Assembly (NCBI GenBank): GCA_021811185.1
Contig: JAJZPL010000030.1
Location: 1 to 33,993, forward strand
Direction: 5' to 3'
DNA from: a bacterium
GTDB taxonomy: Bacteria; Elusimicrobiota; Elusimicrobia; Elusimicrobiales; UBA9959
Length of the DNA stretch: 33,993 bases
Part shown: piece after piece, positions 6,167-13,847 of the stretch
Layout of the letters: each line of letters opens with the position of its first letter
How positions within the stretch are numbered: the first letter of the stretch is position 1
Made by a program: the position numbers and the translations under genes
The notes under the pieces: generated by a model
The model's input: only the letters and a program-made list of their open reading frames with translations
Databases searched by the model: none
What the model was told of the DNA's origin: nothing

Positions 6167-9100
6167 TCATTCCCCGGTGGCGCCCAGCAGGTCTTCGCGG
6201 ACCTCGGGCTCGGCCGCGCCGGGCTTAAGCCGGTGCTCCCTGCCGTCGAAGGCCAGGAAGTACAGCACCGGCACCGCCACGCGGCTCAGCAGCGTGGCCG
6301 CTATCTGCCCGGCTATCAGCGAGATGGCCAGGCCCTGGAAGATGGGGTCGAAGAGTATGACGCCGGCGCCTACGATGACGGCCAGCGCGGTCAGCAGCAT
6401 GGGCCTGAACCTGACCACGCCGGCCTCTATCACGGCCTCCCTCAGTTCCATACCCTCTCTCACCTTCAGATTGATGAAGTCCACCAGGATGATGGAGTTG
6501 CGCACGACGATGCCCGCCGACGCGATGAAGCCGATCATCGACGTGGCAGTGAAGAAGGCGCGCATCGCCCAGTGGGCGGGGATGATGCCTATCAGCGCCA
6601 TCGGTATCGCGGCCATGATGATGAACGGCGTCAGGAAGTCCTCGAACCAGGCCACGACGAGGATGTAGATCAGCACCAGCACCATCGCGAACGCGAGGCC
6701 GAGGTCGCGGAAGACCTCGTACGTGATCTGCCATTCGCCGTCCCACTTGATCGCGGTCTCGGAGGCGCTGTCGGGCTGGCGGGTGAAGTACTGCTTGATC
6801 TCCGCGCCGCGCGACCGGGAGAGTTCGTCGATCTTGTTCTTGAGGTCGAGCACGGCGTAGACGGGGCTCTCCGTGCCGCCGGCTATGTCGGCGGTTACGT
6901 AAGCCACTCGCTGCAGGTTCTTGCGGTAGATAGGCTGGTTCTCCAGGCCGTTCTCCGCCTTTACGAAGCTGGCCATCGGTATCGCGGTGCCGTTGGGGGA
7001 GAAGAATTTTATCTCTTTCAGCGTGGACAGCTCGCGGCGCTTCTCCGGCGAGAGACGCAGCCGGATGTCCACCGCCTCGTTCTCGTCCTCGACGTGGGCG
7101 GAGTCTATGTCGGCGCCGGACAGCGACATGGCCGCCGTCTGCACGATGTCCGCCGCCGCCACGCCGTTGAGGGTGGCCTTCTGGCGGTCCACCACCAGGC
7201 GCGTGATCGGCTGGTCGTCCGGGATATAGGAGTCCACGTCCACTATGCCTTCTGTCCTCTTCAGGAGGGTCTTTATCTCCTCGGCGAGCGCGCGCTGGTT
7301 GGCGGGGTTGGGGTCGTAGACCTCCACCAGCATAGTGGCCAGCACCGGCGGGCCGGGCGGCACCTCGGCCACCTGCACGCGGGCGCCGTAGGGGTCCGCT
7401 ATCTCCTTGAGCTTCGGCCTGGCCGCCAGGGCTATGTCGTGGCTCTGGCGCCTGCGCTCGCCCTTGTCGGAGAGGTTTACCTGTATATCCGCCTGGTACG
7501 GCTGCTGGCGCAGGAAGTAGTGGCGCACGAGGCCGTTGAAGTTGTAAGGCGCCGACGTGCCGGCGTAGACCTGCAGGTCGCGCACCTCCGGGACGGTGGC
7601 CAGGTAGGCCGCCATTTCGCGCGCCGCCTTCTCCGTGCGGGCCAGCGACGAGCTCTCCGGCATGTTGATGATGACCTGGAACTCGTTCTTGTTGTCGAAG
7701 GGCAGCGTCTTGAAGATGACCAGCCTGAAGGCCACCATCGCGAGCGCCCCGGCCAGCAGCAGCGCGGTGAACAGCAGGAACCGCTTGCCGGCGGCCGGCT
7801 TGTAGATCAGCTTCTTCATCAGGCCGCGGTACCAGCGGTCCAGCGCGCCCTCCCTGCCGTGGTCGCAGTGCCTGGGCGGCCACTTCGCCACCACCCGGGC
7901 GTACAGCCAGGGCGTGAAGGCGAAGGCCACGCCGAGCGAGAACAGCATCGCGACGGAGGCGCCTATCGGTATCGGACGCATGTACGGGCCCATCAGGCCG
8001 CGCACGAAGGCCATCGGCAGGATGGAGGCTATCACGGTCCAGGTCGCGAGTATCGTCGGGTTGCCCACCTCGTCCACGGCGTTGAGGATGTTGCGGAACA
8101 GCGAGTTCTTCCGGTTGAGCATGCAGTGGCGGTTGATGTTCTCCACCACCACTATTGCGTCGTCCACCAGGATGCCGATGGAGAAGATCAGCGCGAACAG
8201 CGTGATGCGGTTGAGGGTGTAGCCGTACAGGAAGTAGACCAGCATCGTCAGCGCCAGCGTGACCGGGATCGCCACCAGCACTACGGCGGCCTCGCGCAGG
8301 CCGAGCGTCAGCGCTATCAGCACGGTGACGGACAGCGTGGCCAGCAGCATGTGGTAGATCAGCTCGTCGGACTTGGCCTTGGCGGTCTCGCCGTAGTTGC
8401 GCGTGACGGTCAGGTTTATGCCGTCCGGGATCTCCCTGCCCTTCATGGCCTCCACGCGCGAGAGGATCTCGCGGGCCACCTCGGTGGCGTTGGCGCCGCG
8501 GCGCTTGGCCACCGAGAGCGTGACCGCGTCGGTCGGACCCGCCTTGGAACTGGAGGCCGGGCCCTGCAGCATCGTGACGGAGCGCTCCTCCTCGTCAGGC
8601 CCGTCCTCTATCCCGGCCACCTCGGAAAGCCGCACGGGCTTGCCGTCGTAGACTCCGACGACTATGTTGCGGAGGTCCTCGGCGCTGCGGATGAACGCGT
8701 CCGTCTGGGCCAGCAGGACGGTGTCGCCCTTGTTGTAATGGCCGGCGGGCAGGTTGGCGTTGGACATCTTTATTATGCCGGCCAGCATCGGCGGGGTCAG
8801 CCGGTGGCGCGCTATGGAGACCGGGTCGAAATGGACTATGAACTGGCGCTTATGGCCGCCTATGATGCGCGTCTCGGAGACGTTCTGCACCGAGTTTATC
8901 TCGGTCTGTATCCTGGCGGCGACGCGGCGCAGGTCGTAGCCGCTCTTGTCCTTGCCCCACAGCGTCAGCGCCAGCACCGGAACATCGTCTATCGCCCTGA
9001 ACTTGATCAGCGGCTCGCCGGTCCCGCGCGGGAAGATGTCCCTGTTGTCGAGGGTCTTCGTATAGATCAGGTTGGCGGCGGTCTCCGGGGAGGTGCCCAC

Positions 9101-9418
9101 CTTGAAACGCACGGTGAACATCGCGAAGTTGGGCTGGGCCATGGAGTAGATGTACTCGACGCCGGGTATCTCCCAGAGCTTGCGCTCGCCCACCTCTACG
9201 AGGTGCTTCTCTATCTCCTTCGGGGCGGCGCCGTAGAACGGCACCATGATGTCGAACATCGGCACGTTGATCTGCGGCTCCTCCTCGCGCGGCAGCTTGA
9301 AGGTGGAGAAGACGCCGAGCAGGATGAAGGTGATTATCAGGATGGGGGTGAGGCGGGAGCTTATGAAGCCCTCCGCTATGCGCCCGGCCATGCCGTACTT
9401 GTGTTCTGGGTTCTGCAT
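6167..9418 (-). CDS. RND-family efflux permease (AcrB/MdtB-like)
   Basis: A 1083-residue inner-membrane proton-driven exporter. The first membrane helix is at about 22-38, followed by a large periplasmic porter loop. The core helices carry GILVDDAIVVVENI (about 414-427), with the paired Asp of the proton relay. A second periplasmic loop and a second helix set follow (AFAMVLVLIYILVVAWF; IIMAAIPMALIGIIPAHW; GFIASAGIVVRNSIILVDFI). The length matches full RND pumps. The start at 9418 has GGAG 8 bp upstream and gives the expected short cytoplasmic N-terminus; an in-frame extension to 9637 is open but Arg/Gly-rich and not family-like. A TolC-like gene lies upstream; no adaptor gene is present. The substrate is unknown. 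Confidence 0.93.
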   Translation of the reverse strand: MQNPEHKYGMAGRIAEGFISSRLTPILIITFILLGVFSTFKLPREEEPQINVPMFDIMVPFYGAAPKEIEKHLVEVGERKLWEIPGVEYIYSMAQPNFAMFTVRFKVGTSPETAANLIYTKTLDNRDIFPRGTGEPLIKFRAIDDVPVLALTLWGKDKSGYDLRRVAARIQTEINSVQNVSETRIIGGHKRQFIVHFDPVSIARHRLTPPMLAGIIKMSNANLPAGHYNKGDTVLLAQTDAFIRSAEDLRNIVVGVYDGKPVRLSEVAGIEDGPDEEERSVTMLQGPASSSKAGPTDAVTLSVAKRRGANATEVAREILSRVEAMKGREIPDGINLTVTRNYGETAKAKSDELIYHMLLATLSVTVLIALTLGLREAAVVLVAIPVTLALTMLVYFLYGYTLNRITLFALIFSIGILVDDAIVVVENINRHCMLNRKNSLFRNILNAVDEVGNPTILATWTVIASILPMAFVRGLMGPYMRPIPIGASVAMLFSLGVAFAFTPWLYARVVAKWPPRHCDHGREGALDRWYRGLMKKLIYKPAAGKRFLLFTALLLAGALAMVAFRLVIFKTLPFDNKNEFQVIINMPESSSLARTEKAAREMAAYLATVPEVRDLQVYAGTSAPYNFNGLVRHYFLRQQPYQADIQVNLSDKGERRRQSHDIALAARPKLKEIADPYGARVQVAEVPPGPPVLATMLVEVYDPNPANQRALAEEIKTLLKRTEGIVDVDSYIPDDQPITRLVVDRQKATLNGVAAADIVQTAAMSLSGADIDSAHVEDENEAVDIRLRLSPEKRRELSTLKEIKFFSPNGTAIPMASFVKAENGLENQPIYRKNLQRVAYVTADIAGGTESPVYAVLDLKNKIDELSRSRGAEIKQYFTRQPDSASETAIKWDGEWQITYEVFRDLGLAFAMVLVLIYILVVAWFEDFLTPFIIMAAIPMALIGIIPAHWAMRAFFTATSMIGFIASAGIVVRNSIILVDFINLKVREGMELREAVIEAGVVRFRPMLLTALAVIVGAGVILFDPIFQGLAISLIAGQIAATLLSRVAVPVLYFLAFDGREHRLKPGAAEPEVREDLLGATGE

Positions 9419-9691
9419 TTGTCGCTCCGATGTTCTAAGGTTTCCGTCGGGGTCCTGTCGTCCGACGCGTATTTTTGTTCCGTTTGGCCGTCCGGGCGTT
9501 CTTCCGCGAACCCTGGAAGATGGAAACCCTTGCGTCGGTTTCCCCCCGTACGTTGGTCCCGCCGCGGGCCTGAAATTTCCGGTCTCCTCTCCTCGATCCC
9601 CGCTTTGTCTTAAAGTACGGGGCCCCCCCTTCCGCAACGGGTTCGTGGAAGAACGCCCGTCCGTCCCTGCGGTTCAAGCGGGGCTTTGCGG
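9419..9691. other. Non-coding gap between TolC and RND genes where the adaptor gene would be expected
   Basis: This 273-bp stretch separates two genes of one efflux operon. All frames read as Arg/Gly/Pro-rich sequence without recognisable HlyD/AcrA motifs, and no convincing start with a ribosome site is seen. It may be a long leader or the scar of a lost membrane-fusion-protein gene. Confidence 0.45.
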
Positions 9692-11044
9692 CTAATAGTT
9701 CCCTGCGGCCAGCTTGCCGGAGATGTCCTTGACCGCGGCGGCGTCCAGAGTCTCCGAGGCCAGCAGGGCCTGCGCGCGGTAAAGGTTCAGCTTGAAAAGG
9801 TCCTGGTAATAGGCGGCCTCGGCCTGCAGCACGCTGGCCTGCGCGCGCAGCACCTCCAGCACGCTCTGGCGGCCCTGGCGGTACAGCGGGCGGAACAGCT
9901 CCAGCGACTGCCTGGCCTTCTCCACGGTCTCCTTCGTCACCGGCAGGGTCTCCAGCGCGGAGTTGTAGTTGTTGAGCGCCTCGGAGAGCTCCACCGCGGC
10001 CTGCTTTTTGGCCTCGTCGGCGCGGCTGGCGGCCATGGAGGCCTCGGCGCGGGCGCCGTCGCGCCTGGCGAACCAGGCCGGGTCGCCTATGGGCATGGTG
10101 AGCCGCAGGCCCAGCATGCGGCTGCTCCTGAAATCCGACAGGCTCTCGGAGTTGGTCTCCCAGGAGCCGAAAGCTTCCACCACCGGCAGCACGGAGTTCT
10201 CCTGCATTTTCACCGCCGTCTTCGAAACCTGTTCCATCTTGCGCAGCGCGAGCACGTCCTTGCGCCCGGCCGCCGCGTCCTCCAGCCGGCCGCGTTCCAG
10301 GGCCGGGTAGCCGGGGTCCCGCAGCTCGCCGGAGACCTCCGCCCCGCCGGGCAGGCCCACCGCTATCCCCAGCTTCTCCTTCTCCAGCTCCAGCGCCTTG
10401 TCCCACTCCAGTTTGTAGCCGCGCAGCGTGGAGAGTATGGCCTCGGCGCCGTAATAGTCGGAGCCCAGCACCATGCCCTTGTCCTTTAGCATCTGGGCGG
10501 TCTTCAGCTCGGTTTCCGCGGCCGCGACGCTGTCGGCGGCCAGCGCGGCCAGCCTGGCGCGCAGCAGGACCATCATCCACTGGTAGGTTATCTTGAAGGT
10601 TATGCCTGAGTTGGCGCGGGCGTAGCCGGCCTCCGCCGCTTCCACGCCGAGTTTGCCCATCTTCTCCGCGTTGGAGAGGGCGAAGCCGGTGAACAGCGGC
10701 ACCCCGGCCTCCACGCCGGCCATGTAGTTGCGCGCCGGGTCCGGGTCGTTGATGGTGGCCAGGGAGGCCATGCCGAAAGTGCCCTGCTTCATCGCCGTGG
10801 CGAAGGCGTAGACGGGGTCGTCCCCGTCGGTGTACATGCCCTTGAGCTTCAGCCCGCCGAAGCGGCTCATCCTGGCCTGCCCGAGCCCGGCCTTCGCGCC
10901 GCTGACCCTGGCGGCTTCCGTTTTGATGATATTGTCTACTTTGAGGCCCCGGTCCACGGCCTGCTCCAGCGTCAGGCCCGCCCTGGCGTAGGCGGTGAGG
11001 GGGAACATAAGTATTGTCGCCAGCGGAAGCGTCTTCAGGTCCAT
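9692..11044 (-). CDS. TolC-family outer-membrane efflux protein
   Basis: 450 residues. The signal peptide (about 1-22, TILMFPLTAYARA) is followed by the TolC-type opening LTLEQAVDRGLKVDN. Long Ala-rich helices follow in two halves, with the family pattern SEALNNYNSALETLPVTKETVEKARQSLELFRPLYRQGRQSVLEVLRAQASVLQAEAAYYQDLFKLNLYR near the end, given here only as a landmark at about residues 350-425. The ATG at 11044 has AAAGGAG just upstream. It forms the channel through the outer membrane for the RND pump encoded downstream on the same strand and is probably co-transcribed with it. Confidence 0.9.
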   Translation of the reverse strand: MDLKTLPLATILMFPLTAYARAGLTLEQAVDRGLKVDNIIKTEAARVSGAKAGLGQARMSRFGGLKLKGMYTDGDDPVYAFATAMKQGTFGMASLATINDPDPARNYMAGVEAGVPLFTGFALSNAEKMGKLGVEAAEAGYARANSGITFKITYQWMMVLLRARLAALAADSVAAAETELKTAQMLKDKGMVLGSDYYGAEAILSTLRGYKLEWDKALELEKEKLGIAVGLPGGAEVSGELRDPGYPALERGRLEDAAAGRKDVLALRKMEQVSKTAVKMQENSVLPVVEAFGSWETNSESLSDFRSSRMLGLRLTMPIGDPAWFARRDGARAEASMAASRADEAKKQAAVELSEALNNYNSALETLPVTKETVEKARQSLELFRPLYRQGRQSVLEVLRAQASVLQAEAAYYQDLFKLNLYRAQALLASETLDAAAVKDISGKLAAGNY

Positions 11045-11144
11045 GCTTTTCTCCTTTCCTGCACCAATGAGATGCTGGAAAGGCGAAAAAGTTTCAGGGC
11101 GGGCCTGCGCCGCACGCCCGGTCCGGGAGCGCGCGGGGCTATTA

Positions 11145-11153
11145 TGGTATGAT
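11145..11153 (+). promoter_or_regulatory. Extended -10 promoter for the response regulator
   Basis: TGG followed by TATGAT gives an extended -10 element (TGn plus a -10 box) 23 bp upstream of the response-regulator start. No clear -35 box is seen, as is normal for this class. It sits in the 132-bp divergent region with the tolC-like gene. Confidence 0.4.
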
Positions 11154-11176
11154 AGGCAGTCCGGGAGGGAAAGCCG

Positions 11177-11722
11177 ATGAAAATACTTATAGCCGACGAC
11201 GACGCCACCAGCAGAATGCTGGCGGGACGGATCGTGGAGCTGTGCGGTCATGCGCCTGTTTACGCCTCCAGCGGCACCGAGGCTCTCGAGGCGCTTTCCG
11301 ACAAGGAGATCCAGGTGGCCGTCTGCGACTGGCTGATGCCCGGGCTTTCGGGTATAGATCTTATAAAGGCCGTGCGCGCCGACGCTTCCAGGCAGTACGT
11401 TTATTTCATAATACTGACCGGCAGCAAACTGGGGAACATCAATTTCCTGGAGGCGATGGACGCCGGCGCCGACGACTACATGGAAAAGCCGGCCAACAAG
11501 GACCTGCTCGGCATCCGACTGCGGGTGGCGCAGCGCATCCTCAGCATGAACACCGAGATAGGCACGCTGAAGTCTCTGATCCCCATCTGCTCTTATTGCG
11601 GCCGCATCCGCCGCGACGACCAGGCCTACGAGACGCTGACGTCCTATATAGCCAAGAATTCCCCCATACGCTTCTCGCACGGGATATGTCCCGATTGCGC
11701 GAAGAAGCATTTCCCGGAATAA
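11177..11722 (+). CDS. Response regulator with C-terminal Cys/His (putative zinc) tail
   Basis: 181 residues. The receiver domain (1-122) has the acidic pocket Asp7-Asp9, the phospho-acceptor Asp51 (VAVCDWLMPG), Thr81 and Lys104. There is no DNA-binding output domain. Instead a tail with Cys138-x2-Cys141 (IPICSYCGRIR) and His168-x2-Cys171-x2-Cys174 (FSHGICPDC) follows. This tail recurs in bacterial receiver and PAS signalling proteins; metal binding is inferred from the spacing. GGGAGG lies 9 bp before the ATG. No partner kinase gene is nearby, so it is an orphan in this window. Confidence 0.9.
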   Translation: MKILIADDDATSRMLAGRIVELCGHAPVYASSGTEALEALSDKEIQVAVCDWLMPGLSGIDLIKAVRADASRQYVYFIILTGSKLGNINFLEAMDAGADDYMEKPANKDLLGIRLRVAQRILSMNTEIGTLKSLIPICSYCGRIRRDDQAYETLTSYIAKNSPIRFSHGICPDCAKKHFPE

Positions 11723-11728
11723 CCGGGC

Positions 11729-12451
11729 TCAGAAGGTGTAGACGAAGCCGGCCGTCAGGCCGAGGCCGGAGAACGAGGTCTTCCCCGAGCGGGCGAAGGA
11801 GCGGAAGCCCTCTGCCAGCGAGTGGAAGCGCCAGCGCGAATTGTCGAACTGCCATTCGTAGCCCAGACCCAGGTTCCAGGCCGGGTGCCAGCCCAGCAGG
11901 GGCGCGGCGAAATCCGTATTGCGTGCGGAAGAGGAAAAGCGGTGGGCCGAGACCCCGCCGCGCAGCAGCACGTAGCGGGTCTGCGGCGTGCCCAGCGGGA
12001 TCAGCGCCAGCTCGAGCCCCGCGGGGATCTCCAGGTGGGAAATGCGGGAGCGTCCTCCATCCAGCCTGTCCTGGCCCAGGCGGTCATACTTGAGGCCGGT
12101 GTAATAGCGCACCCAGGAGAACAGGTGGCCGCCGACGAGGAGCTTCGGGCCCGGGTAGGAAGTTTCGGTCTTGGTTCTCCCTCCGCCGAGGTTTATCGCC
12201 AGCGCCTCCGACTGCAGCGCGAGCGAAGCGAAAGCGGGCTTGCGCGGAGGCGTCGAAACGCCGTTAGGGCCCTGCGCCACGCTCTTCACCTGGCCGGCGG
12301 GGATGGGCTGGCTGGTCTTGAGGTAGTCCAGGAACTCCTTCTTTTCCTTGTCGGTCCACGCGTCCTGCTGCTTGAGGTTGGGCAGGCCGGCCGCGCCCAG
12401 CCGCGGCAGCGGCAGGGCCAGCAGGAGCAGGGTGAGCAGCGCTGTTCTCAT
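11729..12451 (-). CDS. Secreted, probably outer-membrane beta-barrel protein of unknown function
   Basis: A 240-residue protein. The signal peptide covers 1-20 (LLTLLLLALPLPRLGAA). A short charged helix (TDKEKKEFLDYLKTSQPIPAG) is followed by alternating hydrophobic beta strands. The chain ends LTAGFVYTF, a C-terminal phenylalanine that fits outer-membrane barrel insertion. Family not recognised. No ribosome site precedes the ATG; AT-rich sequence lies just upstream, so a very short or absent leader is possible. It converges on the response-regulator gene with a 6-bp gap. Confidence 0.72.
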   Translation of the reverse strand: MRTALLTLLLLALPLPRLGAAGLPNLKQQDAWTDKEKKEFLDYLKTSQPIPAGQVKSVAQGPNGVSTPPRKPAFASLALQSEALAINLGGGRTKTETSYPGPKLLVGGHLFSWVRYYTGLKYDRLGQDRLDGGRSRISHLEIPAGLELALIPLGTPQTRYVLLRGGVSAHRFSSSARNTDFAAPLLGWHPAWNLGLGYEWQFDNSRWRFHSLAEGFRSFARSGKTSFSGLGLTAGFVYTF

Positions 12452-12462
12452 CTGACTTGTTA

Positions 12463-12468
12463 TATAAT
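12463..12468 (+). promoter_or_regulatory. -10 box of a possibly leaderless promoter for the NlpC/P60 gene
   Basis: A perfect TATAAT lies 6 bp before the ATG at 12475, so transcription would start at or next to the first codon. The -35 region is weak. The same AT-rich 23-bp spacer, read on the other strand (TATTAT), could serve the divergent gene that starts at 12451. Neither gene has a Shine-Dalgarno sequence. Confidence 0.45.
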
Positions 12469-12474
12469 ACAAAA

Positions 12475-12936
12475 ATGAGGCTTCTGAAACCCGCGCTGGC
12501 CGCGCTGCTGCTGGCGGCCCCGCTTGCCGGCGCCGGCGCCGCCACCATAGCCGAGGCCCGCGCCGGCGTGGTGCGCGAGACCATGACCTACCTGAACACG
12601 CCCTACCTGTGGGGCGGCATGCACCCGGAGACCGGCATGGACTGCTCCGCCTTCGCCAAGCTGGTCTACGCCCGGGCCGGGCTTTACCTGCCGCGCGTTT
12701 CGGCCGAGCAGTTCTCCCAGACAAAGCGCCTCGCGCCCGCCGCCGTCCTGCCGGGCGACCTGGTCTTCTTCGCCATGAAGAACCCCGGCACCCCGCGCGT
12801 GGACCACGTGGGCATCTACGTGGGCAAGGGCTTCTTCGTCCACGCCTCCTTCACCAACGGCGTCCATATAGATTCGGTCTATAACCCCTACTACTTCGCC
12901 AGGCTGGTCAGCGTGCGCAAGTACGCCGGCTTCTGA
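12475..12936 (+). CDS. NlpC/P60-family peptidoglycan hydrolase
   Basis: 153 residues with a signal peptide (1-23, ALAALLLAAPLAGAGAA). One NlpC/P60 papain-like domain follows: YLWGGMHPETGMDCSAF carries the catalytic Cys57, DHVGIYVG carries His111, and FVHAS (His123) supplies the third polar residue. PGDLVFF is the usual conserved stretch between them. Such enzymes cut D-glutamyl-mesodiaminopimelate bonds in wall peptides in the periplasm. There is no extra binding domain. ATG 12475 gives a normal signal peptide; a TTG at 12457 in frame is less likely, because it would lie across the -10 box. Confidence 0.9.
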   Translation: MRLLKPALAALLLAAPLAGAGAATIAEARAGVVRETMTYLNTPYLWGGMHPETGMDCSAFAKLVYARAGLYLPRVSAEQFSQTKRLAPAAVLPGDLVFFAMKNPGTPRVDHVGIYVGKGFFVHASFTNGVHIDSVYNPYYFARLVSVRKYAGF

Positions 12937-12951
12937 GCCGCCCCGCAGCCC

Positions 12952-12979
12952 TTGACAAGTCAATATAAAGCCCTATACT
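12952..12979 (+). promoter_or_regulatory. Sigma70-type promoter before the truncated protease gene
   Basis: TTGACA (12952-12957), a 16-bp spacer and TATACT (12974-12979) predict a start near 12986. This gives a leader of about 110 nt before the coding start at 13098. Confidence 0.65.
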
Positions 12980-13024
12980 ATTGATTGGGACCATCGAACT
13001 CCCCAGGTAATGCCGCCCCCGGAC

Positions 13025-13077
13025 AGGACCTAGGTCCTATTGCGCGCTGGGCCTTTAGGCCTTTGATTAAAGTCAAA
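13025..13077 (+). promoter_or_regulatory. Hairpin-rich 5' leader
   Basis: Three adjacent inverted repeats lie in the leader of the truncated protease gene. They are a 14-bp palindrome AGGACCTAGGTCCT (13025-13038), GGCC-TTTA-GGCC (13050-13061) and TTTGA-TTAAAG-TCAAA (13062-13077). No Shine-Dalgarno precedes the ATG; the last bases are an AT run. I do not recognise a known riboswitch class, and the pattern does not match the c-di-GMP consensus. Confidence 0.4.
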
Positions 13078-13097
13078 CCTTAGCCGAAAATATATAT

Positions 13098-13549
13098 ATG
13101 AAACGTTTGTGGCTGACCGTAGCGGCGCTGGCCGCGCTGAGCGCCGGGCTGACCGCCCAGGACGCCCCTTTTGGCGCCCTGCCGCTGCCGTCCCCGGCCG
13201 CCGTTTCGGCCCCGGCCCCCGCGCCCGCCGCCGCCCCGGTTCCGCGGGAATGGCTGGTGCTGGTCTTCATCAACGGGGTGAACGACCTCGGCATAATGGG
13301 GCTGGCCAACAACGATATCAACGAGATGGAGGCCGTCGGCTCCACCGACAGGGTCTCGGTGGTGGCGGAATACGGGTTGATGGGCTCGGACGCCTCCTCC
13401 AACCTGCAGTTCCAGCGCGGCGCCAAGACCCTCTATATCACCCGCGACGGCGACGCGGCGCATATCACCTCGCCGGTCATCAATTCCTCCAACGACTGAA
13501 GGTCTTCGAAAAAGTGGCCAGAAGCTTCAAGGCCGGCCTTAGTTCCTAA
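13098..13549 (+). pseudogene. N-terminal remnant of a clostripain-like (C11) cysteine protease
   Basis: An in-frame reading from 13098 gives 133 residues ending at 13499. A signal peptide (1-20, TVAALAALSAGLTAQ) and a Pro/Ala linker lead to EWLVLVFINGVNDLGIMGLANNDINEMEAVGS at about 51-82, the typical opening of the C11 fold. The protein stops right after ITSPVINSSND, before the catalytic His and Cys regions of the family. Just past the stop, the neighbouring frame (KVFEKVARSFKAGLSS, ending at 13549) looks like the tail of a similar protein. An internal deletion with frame change is therefore likely. It could still be secreted as a short protein but cannot be an active protease. Confidence 0.65.
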
Positions 13550-13847
13550 CTGCTGGTAAAGACAGGATAGTTCCCCAGTACAGGGGCGGGGGGTTCTTTT
13601 GACTGGGTGCTTAACGTGAAAGGGAATATCTGGACGGAAACGCCTGAAATAGTTGCAGGCCGTCTGAAGATGATAAACTATTGCCGCGGTAAAAGTGCGG
13701 CCGGAAAAAATGGGAACAATTTCACTAAAGACTGATTCCCAGTCTGTTTCAAAAAAATCCGGACTGGAATGGGATTCGTGGCCCTAAATGGGGGGGAGAA
13801 GAAAGCGGAATAATTGATGTAGCACAAAGGACAGTGCGGAGGGGATA
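13550..13847 (+). other. Non-coding hairpin tract upstream of a secreted unknown gene
   Basis: No credible gene is seen. There are several stem-loops: CCCC-AGTACA-GGGG (13573-13586); a bulged stem with GACG/CGTC and GCCTG/CAGGC (13633-13664); GCCGC/GCGGC (13683-13701); and ATTCCCAGTC/GACTGGAAT (13735-13770). The base composition shifts to lower GC here. It may be a structured leader, a small RNA or remnant sequence. Confidence 0.35.

Noticed and set aside
6233..9613. Very long open frame on the strand opposite the RND permease
   Set aside because: His/Arg/Gly/Val-rich translation with no family motifs; a high-GC shadow of the real gene.
12986..13090. c-di-GMP riboswitch in the hairpin leader
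   Set aside because: The conserved CAGGGCAAACC and GACGCAAAG-type elements are absent.
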